Shown here piece after piece: positions 1-8,755 of a stretch of 64,000 bases of DNA (its first letter is position 1; each line of letters starts with the position of its first letter). The position numbers were made by a program, and so were the translations under genes. This DNA is from Planctomycetota bacterium (GTDB lineage Bacteria; Planctomycetota; MHYJ01; JACPTZ01), in the NCBI GenBank assembly GCA_016192525.1, contig JACPTZ010000041.1:41462-105461 (forward strand). Direction: 5' to 3'. The notes beneath the pieces are model-generated. The model was not told the origin of the DNA. It saw only the letters and a list, made by a program, of their open reading frames with translations, and searched no databases.

Positions 1-389
1 CCGGCGGCGCATTTGTCGTTCATCGAGAAGTCGACCACGTCTCCCGCGGGACCGACGCGGATCGCCTTGGTGTCCTGACCCCCGATGTCGATCACCGTCC
101 GGGTCGTCGGGAAGAGGAAGTGGGCGCCGCGCGCGTGACAGGTGATCTCGGTGATCTGGGCGTCGCCGAAGGTGACCTTGTAGCGCCCGTAGCCGGTCCC
201 GACGACGTAGGCGACCTCCTTGCGGTCGATCCCCGCCTCGCGGCAGAGCGTCTCGAATCCCCGCTCCGCGGCGCGGGAGACGTTCGCGCCCGTATCCACG
301 AGCCCCCGCGCGGCAATGGCGCGGCGGCCGTCGATCAGGATCGCCTTCGTCTGGGTCGAGCCGACATCCACACCGGCGGCATAGAGCAT
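1..389 (-). CDS. BadF/BcrA/BcrD-type ATPase activator (partial)
   Basis: ASKHA-fold ATPase that uses ATP to drive low-potential electrons into a benzoyl-CoA reductase or 2-hydroxyacyl-CoA dehydratase. Seen: N-terminus [17 protein letters not shown] with the phosphate-1 loop DVGSTQTK, the GTGYGR motif near residue 70, the second phosphate loop IDIGGQDTK, and MNDKCAAG at the window edge, whose cysteine normally ligates the [4Fe-4S] cluster shared by the dimer. The start is the ATG at 389-387. About 129 codons are visible and the rest lies outside the window, so I cannot tell the short type (about 260-290 aa, HgdC/BcrD-like) from the long type (about 430 aa, BcrA-like). It lies downstream of, and on the same strand as, the two dehydratase-family subunits, which fits an activator-enzyme operon. 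Confidence 0.9.
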   Translation of the reverse strand, partial: MLYAAGVDVGSTQTKAILIDGRRAIAARGLVDTGANVSRAAERGFETLCREAGIDRKEVAYVVGTGYGRYKVTFGDAQITEITCHARGAHFLFPTTRTVIDIGGQDTKAIRVGPAGDVVDFSMNDKCAA

Positions 390-499
390 GGGGTGCGTCC
401 CTGTCCTGGACTCACGGAGAACAGCCAACGGACGAGTGCGGGCACGAGTCCGACCACGAGGTGGGGCTGGCGGCGGCCTCTCGGCCGCACGGCCCGTCG

Positions 500-652
500 G
501 GCCGTGCCATCCGGAAGTGAGCGCCCGTGCCCCCTTCTCTTCTTCTGTCTCCTCTGTTGTTCCCCTGATACTCCGTTTCTGTGGTTCTTGTTTCTGCCGT
601 TTCCGTTTTCTCTGTTTGAATTCGCGTCATTCGCGCCATTCGCGGTTCCCTT
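500..652. repeat. Pyrimidine-rich intergenic repeat ending in GAATTCGCG...CATTCGCGG
   Basis: The spacer between the ATPase and BcrB-like genes carries runs of CTTCTGT, GTTTCTG and TTTCCGTTTTC. These end in a block related to GAATTCGCGCCATTCGCGG near 617-650. The same composite (TTCTGTTTC-type runs followed by the ATTCGCG block) recurs at 2000-2085, and the ATTCGCG block alone recurs inverted near 4115-4130. It is non-coding. Function is unknown. Confidence 0.6.
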
Positions 653-655
653 CCG

Positions 656-1906
656 TCATACGCTCATGGACACGATCCGGCGATGCTCCAGCGACTCGAA
701 GAAGGCGTCGATCCGGTTCTTCATCTGGGCGTGGGCGTAGTAACGCGGGTCCTCCAGGTCCGACTCCACCAGGAGCGTCGGCACGTGCCGCTCCCCGACG
801 AAATAGTCCCGCATGTCGCCCTGTCCGGCGGAGAAGAGGCGGCAGGACTTGATCGAGTGGATCACCAGCGCGTCCGCCTTCCACTCCTCGACGTAGCGGC
901 GGATCTGCGAATAGCGTTCGAGCAGGGAGCGGTTGCAGAGGTTGTGGACGATCATGTGCTCGGCGATCGACTCGAGCGGCCGCTCCGGGTCGTGCCGGTA
1001 GCCCCACTCCCAGATTCCGCCCACGGTCGAGTAGGTCGACTGCACCGCCACGGCGCCCCAGGCGGCGAAGAGGTCGCGGAAGCTGCGGTAGTACGGATAG
1101 GGGGGGGGGCCTTCGATGACGAGCCGGAACTTCTCCTCCGGCAGCGGCCCGCGCTTCGCGGCCACGTCGGCCTCGAACTCCTGCACCGCGGCGTCGAAGA
1201 AATCGGCGGCGTCCGTCGATCCGCGGAGGACGTTGATGGGGCCCATCATGTTGATCGAGTCGAAGTAGGCGTCGAACGGGGCGGGCCGGTTCTTGCACAG
1301 ATCCTTGGCCCGGGCCCATCCCTCCTCGGCGCGGCGCGAGAGGGCGCAGACCTCGCGCAGGCGGTCGATGTCGAACTTCTTCCCGGTGATCTTCTCGCAG
1401 GTGGCGATGAGTTCCTTGAGCTGGGCGACGACGTAGGTGATGTCCTCCTTCGACGGCTCCTTCTCCCGCAGGAAGGGGACGTCGATCATGAAGAGCGGCG
1501 CCTTGAGGAACTCCGCCGAGTGTTCGAACCACTTGATGTAGACGTTGCAGCCGACGAAGTTGCAGACGATGAGGTTCGGGGTGGGGATCTTCGCGTCCTT
1601 CCCGATCCCGCCCTCCATCGTGTAGCCGACGTCCGCCTTCACGTAGGCGCAGTTGTCGCTGGAGTAGCCCATTTCCTCGGACTTGAGGATGAGGGGGAGC
1701 GACTGCTTCCGGATGGCGAGCTGGAGGGCGTTGACCTCGGGAAAGATGGGGGCGATGTCGAAGGCGCGCAGGATCTCGACGCAGTTCCCCGTGATCATGA
1801 TGTACGCCGACGGCGCCCCGGTCTTCGCCGCCTGCGCGAGGGTGTCGTACCAGGCCCCCATGATGCGCTTCGAGTGCTCGTGGACGGTGCCCTTGTAGTC
1901 GGCCAT
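656..1906 (-). CDS. Benzoyl-CoA reductase / 2-hydroxyacyl-CoA dehydratase family subunit (BcrB-like)
   Basis: 416 aa HGD-D family protein (2-hydroxyglutaryl-CoA dehydratase D-component). The closest pattern I recognise is subunit B of class I ATP-dependent benzoyl-CoA reductase, which reduces benzoyl-CoA to the cyclic dienoyl-CoA. Seen: N-terminal ITGNCVEILRAFDIAPIFPE, the middle CNFVGCN cysteines that are candidate Fe-S ligands, and the C-terminal HSIKSCRLFSAGQGDMRDY followed by VESDLEDPRYY, typical of BcrB. The length is normal for the family. The start ATG at 1906 is well placed. It follows the BcrC-like gene after a repeat-filled spacer and precedes the ATPase activator, the order C-B-ATPase. 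A 2-hydroxyacyl-CoA dehydratase with another substrate cannot be excluded. Confidence 0.85.
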   Translation of the reverse strand: MADYKGTVHEHSKRIMGAWYDTLAQAAKTGAPSAYIMITGNCVEILRAFDIAPIFPEVNALQLAIRKQSLPLILKSEEMGYSSDNCAYVKADVGYTMEGGIGKDAKIPTPNLIVCNFVGCNVYIKWFEHSAEFLKAPLFMIDVPFLREKEPSKEDITYVVAQLKELIATCEKITGKKFDIDRLREVCALSRRAEEGWARAKDLCKNRPAPFDAYFDSINMMGPINVLRGSTDAADFFDAAVQEFEADVAAKRGPLPEEKFRLVIEGPPPYPYYRSFRDLFAAWGAVAVQSTYSTVGGIWEWGYRHDPERPLESIAEHMIVHNLCNRSLLERYSQIRRYVEEWKADALVIHSIKSCRLFSAGQGDMRDYFVGERHVPTLLVESDLEDPRYYAHAQMKNRIDAFFESLEHRRIVSMSV

Positions 1907-1920
1907 GCGTGGTCTTTCTG

Positions 1921-2085
1921 TCGCGTTTCGGGTTTCGGGTTTCGAGTTTCGGGTTGAGGGTTCCGAGTTAAGGGTTTCGAGCGTTCAGTGCTTCGGCGCT
2001 CCTTCCGTTTCTTCTGTTCCCCATAATCTCCGTTTCTCCGTCTCCGTTTGAATTCGCGCCATTCGCGTAATTCGCGGTTCGCCCA
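1921..2085. repeat. RGTTTCG heptamer array plus pyrimidine/ATTCGCG block
   Basis: From about 1924 to 1980 there are roughly eight tandem heptamers of the type GGTTTCG or AGTTTCG, with a few variants such as GGTTGAG and GGTTCCG. They are followed by CTTCCGTTTCTTCTG and TCTCCGTTTCTCC runs and by the GAATTCGCG...CATTCGCG block also found at 617-650. This fills the whole spacer between the BcrC-like and BcrB-like genes. Related heptamer arrays lie at 8521-8700 and 19454-19602. Confidence 0.75.
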
Positions 2086-2094
2086 CGTTCGGGG

Positions 2095-3240
2095 CTACTC
2101 GAACAGGAGAGACTCCGCGAACGTCTCGATCTCGTTCCGGGCGCGCTCGAACGTCCACATCTTCTCCTCGAACTCGAGCAGCAGATGCGGGATCTTCTCC
2201 CGCTCGCAGACGCGCCGGAAGAGGACGTAGTCGAAAAGGGCCGGCTCGCAGAACTTGGCGGGGGCGAAGATCACCGCCTGGGCGTTCTTTTCGCGGACCC
2301 GCTTTGCCAGGTCTTCATGGCGCGGGCGGGTCATGTCGTGCCGGACCGAGGACGGACGGCTCTGACGGCAGTAGGCCCCGGCCAGGGCGCGGATCGGATC
2401 GCCGGTCTCGGCGACGTCGTTCGCGAACCAGCGCCAGCCGGCCACGAAGTCGTCGTCGATCACGTAGCATCCGGCGCGCTCGATCACCTCGATCAGGCCC
2501 ATCGGCGGCTGCTCGCAGAAGGCCCCCTCGACGATCACGCGGATCCGGTCCATCCGCTTGACGGCGCGCCGCTCCAGGTCGGCGAGCGCCGCTTCGAGGA
2601 GCTCCACGTGCTCCTGCGGCGGAAGCAGGGTTCCCGCCCGGACGAGCTGGTAGGCCTCCACGGAGTTCACCCGCTCCGGGGACTCCTCCCGCATCTGATA
2701 GAGGCGTCGCATGAGCGCCCGGGAACGGTTGTAGGCCCGGATGCTCTCGCGCAGCGCGTCGTCCGTGATCTTCCGCTCGAGCCAGACGGAGATGTTCCTG
2801 CGCACCCGCTCCAGCTCCGCGGAGGTGTAATCGAGGCTCCCCGAGGAGGTGGGATTCTGGGGGAAGTGGATGTAGTCGATGAAGAGGTCCGGAAAGTTGC
2901 GGCGATAGACGCTGGCGAGGTTGCGCGCCACGTCGCAGATCGAGTGAAAGACCATTCCGCCGATCCCCTCGAGACGCTTTTGAAACGCCAGCTCGAGGGT
3001 CGATTTCGCGATGGAGCAGACGAACGACTGGAATCGGGCGTCGGCGTGGGTGAGCTCCACGCTTCCCCCGGCGCCGAAGATGCCGATGGGGAGCGCACCC
3101 GCGGCGTGGAAGATCTCGACCGGGGAGTACACCGGGAAGCAGCCGATGGCGGGGCCCTTCCAGCGTCGGGCCGCCTCGGTCGGGCCGCCGGCGAGGACCT
3201 CACGGCAGCGTGAGAGGATGGGGGGATGCGCGATGGCCAT
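2095..3240 (-). CDS. Benzoyl-CoA reductase / 2-hydroxyacyl-CoA dehydratase family subunit (BcrC-like)
   Basis: HGD-D family protein, 381 aa from the chosen ATG at 3240. This start gives MAIAHPPILSRCREVL and has GAGGT about 12 nt upstream. The open frame extends 35 codons further, but that stretch has no family similarity. Class I benzoyl-CoA reductase subunit C pattern: GPAIGCFPVYSPVEIFHAAG near residue 30, HSICDVARNL in the middle, DYIHFPQNP, and IFAPAKFCEPALFDYV near the C-terminus. The cysteines of the first and last motifs are candidate Fe-S ligands. It would form the active-site half-module with the BcrB-like protein encoded next on the same strand. Substrate not proven; benzoyl-CoA or another acyl-CoA. 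Confidence 0.82.
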   Translation of the reverse strand: MAIAHPPILSRCREVLAGGPTEAARRWKGPAIGCFPVYSPVEIFHAAGALPIGIFGAGGSVELTHADARFQSFVCSIAKSTLELAFQKRLEGIGGMVFHSICDVARNLASVYRRNFPDLFIDYIHFPQNPTSSGSLDYTSAELERVRRNISVWLERKITDDALRESIRAYNRSRALMRRLYQMREESPERVNSVEAYQLVRAGTLLPPQEHVELLEAALADLERRAVKRMDRIRVIVEGAFCEQPPMGLIEVIERAGCYVIDDDFVAGWRWFANDVAETGDPIRALAGAYCRQSRPSSVRHDMTRPRHEDLAKRVREKNAQAVIFAPAKFCEPALFDYVLFRRVCEREKIPHLLLEFEEKMWTFERARNEIETFAESLLFE

Positions 3241-3675
3241 GGCGGTGAGCGGGACCTCGATGCGGCGACGATGGGGCGAGTTCGTTCGGGCGCCCATGAA
3301 CTCGCAAACCCTGTTCCCGTGCGGTGTCGGGGAGGAGCGAACCACCCTCCCGAACGAACGCGAACGCGCAGTGTGGCATCCTCCACCGGTGATAGGGGCT
3401 CAGGCCGGAGAGGGCGGTGTTCGCGGAGAACTGTTTCTCGGTTCGGGGTCGCGCACAATTCCCGAGAATCGGGGATTTGGTCACCAACGGTACGGTGGAT
3501 TGCGGGGCAAGGGACGGAGTTGGGGGCGGTTCACAGGCCGATCAAGGGGCCAAGCCCTCAATCGGAGAGGTGGAGCCATCTGCCGCGCGAAGGGCGACGC
3601 GGAATTACCCGTTCATGTCGTGGATTTTTCCGCGATTGGGGGGACGAATCCACGGGGCCGGCAAGAGAACCTGGA

Positions 3676-3841
3676 CTGGTGATCCGTCACGGCTAAACCC
3701 GCGGGTAGAACCGTCCGTCCTGAGCGAGGGCGCGGCTCCGTCGCCGCGCCCGAGTCGAAGGACGAGTCGAAGGCCGCGGCCCACCCACCCTTCGACTCGC
3801 CCGCCAGACGGAGGCGTGGATAGGCGTTGACGGATCACTAG
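3676..3841. repeat. MITE-like element with CTGGTGATCCGTCA inverted ends
   Basis: CTGGTGATCCGTCA at 3676-3689 is matched by its inverted copy TGACGGATCACTAG at 3828-3841 (13 of 14). The interior holds CGTCCGTCCTGAGCG and several GTCGAAG / CTTCGAC blocks that can pair with one another. It has no coding capacity. It may be a non-autonomous mobile element. Confidence 0.5.
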
Positions 3842-3970
3842 GCCCATTCCCGCATCACAGCGCGGCCGCCGGCCGCCACCGATGCGCCGCGTCCACGACG
3901 ATCCTCGAATGGCCACGAAGGGGCACAAGAGCCACAAGACAGAACGTACGAGGTTATCGTCCCTGACGTT

Positions 3971-4086
3971 GTCATCCTGAGCCCCGTAGCACGTGCTACG
4001 GGGCGAAGGATCACCAGTACTGGAGCGAACTTCGCGCATGCGTTGGTGATCCTTCGCGTCCGCCTGCGGCGGACGCTCAGGATGAC
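3971..4086. repeat. GTCATCCTGAGC nested-palindrome element, copy A
   Basis: It starts with GTCATCCTGAGC at 3971 and ends with GCTCAGGATGAC at 4086. Inside each arm is a further hairpin: a 24-nt perfect palindrome at 3981-4004 and GCGTCCGC...GCGGACGC on the right. The arms meet through GCGAAGGATCACCAG and TTGGTGATCCTTCGC. The same design recurs at 6226-6350, 13405-13575, 29547-29688 and 61344-61452. Confidence 0.8.
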
Positions 4087-4135
4087 AAGCGGGAACCCCA
4101 CACGACAGAACGGATGGAACCGCGAATGGCGCGAC

Positions 4136-5509
<1,374 letters not shown>

Positions 5510-6184
5510 ATGACCCTGACGGTGCGCGAAGTCGCCCGCCTGTTGAAGATCTCCGAGAAGACCGTTTACCGCTGGATCCGTGAGAAAGAGCTGCCCGCCC
5601 GGCTTGTGAGCGAGCAGTACCACTTCAACCGGGCCGAACTTCTTGAATGGGCCACCGCCCATCGAGTGGCGGTGGCGCCGGAACTGTTTCAGGAGGCCGA
5701 GGACGGCTCCGCGCCGCTCCCGGGCCTCGTCGAGGCCCTGACCGCGGGCGGGATCGTCCGCGGCCTCACGGGGGCCGATCGCGATGCCGTCCTCCGGGGC
5801 GTCGTCTCCGCCATGCCCCTGCCGGAGGGGATCGACCGCGAGTTCCTCACCCGCATCCTTCTCGCCCGCGAGGCGCTCGGATCGACCGGCGTCGGCGACG
5901 GGATCGCGATTCCCCACGTCCGGAATCCGATCGTCCTCAACGTGGCCTACTCGAGCGTCACGCTCTGCTTTCTCGAGAAGCCGATCGACTTCGCCGCCAT
6001 CGACGGCCGCCCCGTCCACACCCTCTTCACGCTGATCAGTCCGACGACCCGCGCCCACCTCCACCTGATATCCCGGCTGGCCTTCGCCCTCCGCGATCCC
6101 GGATTCAAGGAGACGGTGACCCGGCGCGGGACCGGGGAGGAGATCCTGCGCGAGGCGAAACGGGTGGAGGGGGGGCTCCAGTGA
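5510..6184 (+). CDS. HTH (excisionase/MerR-like) fused to PTS EIIA (PtsN-like)
   Basis: 224 aa from ATG 5510. Residues 1-55 form an excisionase-type helix-turn-helix (LTVREVARLLKISEKTVYRW). Residues 75-224 form an EIIA-Fru/Ntr domain, with the phospho-acceptor histidine at about 136 in GIAIPHVRNP and IDGRPVHTLF further on. Known: PtsN-type EIIA proteins are phosphorylated by HPr-like donors and regulate potassium, nitrogen and envelope functions; HTH-EIIA fusions occur in several phyla. No EI, HPr or permease lies nearby. It sits directly upstream of the membrane complex on the same strand, separated by 342 bp holding a palindromic repeat, so co-regulation is possible but not shown. An open extension back to 5414 exists; I prefer the start that begins the HTH domain. 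Confidence 0.85.
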   Translation: MTLTVREVARLLKISEKTVYRWIREKELPARLVSEQYHFNRAELLEWATAHRVAVAPELFQEAEDGSAPLPGLVEALTAGGIVRGLTGADRDAVLRGVVSAMPLPEGIDREFLTRILLAREALGSTGVGDGIAIPHVRNPIVLNVAYSSVTLCFLEKPIDFAAIDGRPVHTLFTLISPTTRAHLHLISRLAFALRDPGFKETVTRRGTGEEILREAKRVEGGLQ

Positions 6185-6186
6185 GA

Positions 6187-6350
6187 GCCTGAGAAGAAAT
6201 GCGCTGACGAGCGGTGCGTCGAATTGTCATCCTGAGCCTCGGGCGAAGCCCGAGGCGAAGGATCGCCAGCCGATGCGCCCCAAAGACGCCTACGCTGGTG
6301 ATCCTTCGCTCCACGCCGCCGAACGGAGGCGGCGTTCCGCTCAGGATGAC
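6187..6350. repeat. GTCATCCTGAGC element, copy B
   Basis: It begins with GCCTGAGAAGAAATGC at 6187-6202, the same outer end as copy F at 61305. The core runs from GTCATCCTGAGC at 6226 to the inverted copy ending at 6350. CTCGGGCGAAGCCCGAG forms the left inner hairpin and CGCCGCC...GGCGGCG the right one. A second partial copy of the right end (CGCTCAGGATGAC) follows just downstream. Confidence 0.8.
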
Positions 6351-6526
6351 AACCTGAGGGCCGTCGACGCTCAGGATGACAGAGTCGCGGACCTATGGAC
6401 GTGTGAGGGGCGTGGCCCGTTGTGGTGCAGGCGCGCGCCCCTCTCCCTACCCTCCCCCCGGCGGGGGGAGGGAAACAGCAGAAGGCGCCCCTCTCTGCAG
6501 TCACTGGCGGGCCATCAAGGCCAATC
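6351..6526. other. Spacer with strong CCCTCCCCCC hairpin before hyfB-like gene
   Basis: A perfect 10-bp stem (6450-6459 with 6463-6472, loop GGC) lies 55 bp upstream of the hyfB-like start. It has no U-tract, so it is not a classic terminator. It resembles the CCCTCTCCC/GGGAGAGGG intergenic repeats common in high-GC genomes, and a related repeat lies at about 32399-32431. No gene seen here. Confidence 0.45.
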
Positions 6527-8509
6527 ATGCTCCCTGTGCTCACCTCCCTCGCCGTCCTGCTCGTCACCGGCCTCGCCGCGCTGATCGCGCACCGCTCCCC
6601 GCGGGCCGCGACGGCCCTGGGTGCGGGCGGGGCCGCGGCCGGGTCGCTTCTCGGGCTCGTCCCCGCCCTCGGAGTGCTGCTGGGCGACCCCGCGATCTCC
6701 CTCCGCGTCCCCTGGCAGGTCCCGGGCGGCGCGTTCTCCGTCGAGATCGACGCCCTCTCGGCGCTCTTCCTGTTCCCGATCTTCCTGCTGTCCGCCCTGG
6801 CGGCGGTCTACGGCGCCGGGTACCTCTGGCCCTCCCGCACCACCCGCTCGCTCGGCCCGCCGTGGTTCTTCTACAATCTCCTCGTCGCGTGCATGGTGCT
6901 GGTGGTGATCGCCCGCAACGCGGTGCTGTTCCTCATGGCGTGGGAGGTGATGGCCCTCGCGTCGTTCTTCCTGGTCATCCGGGAGCACGAGAAGGAGGAG
7001 GTGCGCGAGGCCGGGTGGACTTATCTGGTCGCCACGCGCCTCGGGACGGCCTTTCTGCTCGCCTTCTTCGCGTGGATCGGTCGGGAGACGGGCTCGATGG
7101 AGTTCGACCGTTTTTCCCGGCACGGGGTGTTCTCCCCCGCGCTGGCCGGCTCGCTTTTTGTACTCGCCGTCATCGGCTTCGGAACGAAGGCCGGTTTCAT
7201 GCCGCTCCACGTCTGGCTGCCGGAGGCGCATCCGGCCGCGCCGAGCCACGTCTCCGCGCTGATGTCCGGCGTGATGATCAAGACCGGCATCTACGGCCTG
7301 GTGCGCACGCTCACCTGGCTGGGCCCTCCGCCGGCCTGGTGGGCCTGGACCCTGATTGCGATCGGTCTTTCGTCGGGGATCCTCGGCGTGCTGTTCGCTC
7401 TGGCGCAGAACGATCTCAAACGTCTGCTGGCCTACAGCTCCGTCGAGAACATCGGGATCATCACCCTCGGGCTGGGGGTGGGCGTGCTTGGAATCCACAC
7501 CGGCTCGACGACCCTCGCCGTTCTCGGCTTTGCGGGCGGGCTGCTGCACGTGGTGAACCACGCGCTCTTCAAGGGATTGCTCTTCCTCGGGGCGGGGGCG
7601 GTGGTCCACGCCACGGGGACGAGGGAGATCGACCGCCTGGGGGGGCTGCTGAAGCGGATGCCGGTGACCGCCGCCTGCTTTCTGACGGGCGCGGCGGCGA
7701 TCTCCGGGCTGCCGCCGTTCAACGGGTTTGTCGGCGAGTTCCTGATCCTGCTCGGCTCGTTCCGCGGGGCGTCGGTGCTCCCCGCGGAGACGGCGGTCCC
7801 CCTTCTCGCCGCGATCGCGGGGCTGGCGCTCATCGGGGGACTGGCCGCCGCCTGCTTCTCCAGGGCGTTCGGGATCGTCTTCCTCGGCGAGGCGCGGGGA
7901 GAGCCCGTGGCTCACGCCCATGAGCCGGGTCCCGCCCTGCGCGCCCCGATGTGGATTCTCGCCGTCGCCTGCGTGGCTGTAGGGCTTCTCGGGCCCTGGG
8001 TGGTCCGGGCGCTCGCGCCGGCGCTGGAGGTGGTGATGGGGACGCCGGTCGCTTCGGGGGAAGAGGGGATTCCCACCGGGCCGTTGCTCGGCGTGCTGCT
8101 CGCTTCGCTGCTTCTCCTGGCGACGGTCGCCCTGTCGGCCGCGATCCGCCGGTTCCTGCTCGCGGGTCGACCGGTGACGGAGTCCGTGACCTGGGACTGC
8201 GGCTATGCGCGCCCCGGGGCCCGCATGCAGTACACCGCCTCGTCCTACGCGCAGCCGCTCACGAGCCTGTTCTCGGTCTTTCTCCGGACGCGCCGGGTGG
8301 CGGCGCTGCCCGAGGGGATTTTCCCCTCCGGGGCTTCTTTCGCCACCGAGACGCGGGACGTCTGCCGCGAGTCGGGGTTCCGTCCCGCGTTCGAACGTCT
8401 GAGCCGCGTCCTGTGGGCGATGCGTTGGCTCCAGCACGGGCGGGTGCATCTGTATGTTCTCTACATCGCGCTGACGCTGGTGGTGCTGTTGGTGTGGAAG
8501 CTGGGCTAG
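6527..8509 (+). CDS. hyfB: HyfB/HycC-like proton-translocating membrane subunit
   Basis: 660 aa, about 16 membrane segments, Mrp-antiporter/NuoL-M-N family (Proton_antipo_M). Acts in the inner membrane as an ion-pumping subunit of a hydrogenase-like complex. Seen: the TM5 glutamate in AWEVMALASFFLV, the TM7 lysine region in FGTKAGFMPLHVWLPEAHP, MSGVMIKTGIYGL, the AYSSVENIGII motif and HALFKGLLFLGAG. The C-terminal soluble part includes WDCGYARPGARMQYTASSYA, characteristic of HyfB/HycC. Start ATG 6527 gives MLPVLTSLAVLLV; upstream frame is repeat sequence. It is the first gene of a six-gene set. The following gene is 246 bp away, with a heptamer array between. The symbol is by homology only; the complex looks Ehr-type rather than a formate hydrogenlyase. 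Confidence 0.9.
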   Translation: MLPVLTSLAVLLVTGLAALIAHRSPRAATALGAGGAAAGSLLGLVPALGVLLGDPAISLRVPWQVPGGAFSVEIDALSALFLFPIFLLSALAAVYGAGYLWPSRTTRSLGPPWFFYNLLVACMVLVVIARNAVLFLMAWEVMALASFFLVIREHEKEEVREAGWTYLVATRLGTAFLLAFFAWIGRETGSMEFDRFSRHGVFSPALAGSLFVLAVIGFGTKAGFMPLHVWLPEAHPAAPSHVSALMSGVMIKTGIYGLVRTLTWLGPPPAWWAWTLIAIGLSSGILGVLFALAQNDLKRLLAYSSVENIGIITLGLGVGVLGIHTGSTTLAVLGFAGGLLHVVNHALFKGLLFLGAGAVVHATGTREIDRLGGLLKRMPVTAACFLTGAAAISGLPPFNGFVGEFLILLGSFRGASVLPAETAVPLLAAIAGLALIGGLAAACFSRAFGIVFLGEARGEPVAHAHEPGPALRAPMWILAVACVAVGLLGPWVVRALAPALEVVMGTPVASGEEGIPTGPLLGVLLASLLLLATVALSAAIRRFLLAGRPVTESVTWDCGYARPGARMQYTASSYAQPLTSLFSVFLRTRRVAALPEGIFPSGASFATETRDVCRESGFRPAFERLSRVLWAMRWLQHGRVHLYVLYIALTLVVLLVWKLG

Positions 8510-8520
8510 GGGGGGGGTGG

Positions 8521-8700
8521 GGTAAAGCGTAAAACGGAAAACGTAAGAAGGAGGAGGAAAGAAGAAGCAGAGGACAGCAGAACGGCAGAGATCCATCCCG
8601 TCCGCCTCTTGCGTTTCACGTTTTACGTTTCACGTCTTAGGTCTTACGTTTCACGTTTTACGCTTCACGTTTTACGTTTTACGTTTTACGTTTTGCGTTT
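8521..8700. repeat. TTTYACG heptamer array with inverted partner
   Basis: From 8614 to about 8700 there are roughly 12 tandem heptamers of TTTCACG or TTTTACG type. Upstream, 8522-8550 holds the inverted motif (GCGTAAAACG, GAAAACGTAAG). A purine-rich GGAGGAGGAAAGAAGAAGC stretch lies between the two. The layout of opposing heptamer arrays around a GAA-rich core matches 19454-19602, but with a different heptamer. It lies inside the hyf-like gene set and could form a large hairpin in the mRNA. Confidence 0.75.
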
Positions 8701-8755
8701 GTCCCTTGAGCATATAGACATTGTGCGTCTGATGACGCCTTCTTGCTGATCTCCT

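Larger units (their letters stand above)
3241..4135. other. Gene-free interval with palindromic repeats
   Basis: About 900 bp without a convincing gene. Open frames on both strands are arginine/proline-rich shadows. It holds the upstream region of the BcrC-like gene, an inverted-repeat element at 3676-3841, the nested palindrome at 3971-4086, and an ATTCGCG-type repeat near 4115-4130. The stretch 3346-3675 shows nothing recognisable. Confidence 0.6.

Noticed and set aside
683..1957. Long plus-strand open frame opposite the BcrB-like gene
   Set aside because: Asp/Arg/Val-rich shadow typical of high-GC third positions; the minus-strand frame carries recognisable family motifs.
3241..4135. tRNA or other structured RNA gene in the large gap
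   Set aside because: Stems seen there belong to inverted-repeat elements; no cloverleaf or anticodon arm could be assembled.
6450..6472. Rho-independent terminator before the hyfB-like gene
   Set aside because: Perfect GC stem but no following T-run, and it belongs to a class of common intergenic GC-rich repeats.
8614..8700. CRISPR array (short tandem repeats)
   Set aside because: The repeat unit is 7 nt with no spacers and no cas genes; a heptamer tandem array, not CRISPR.
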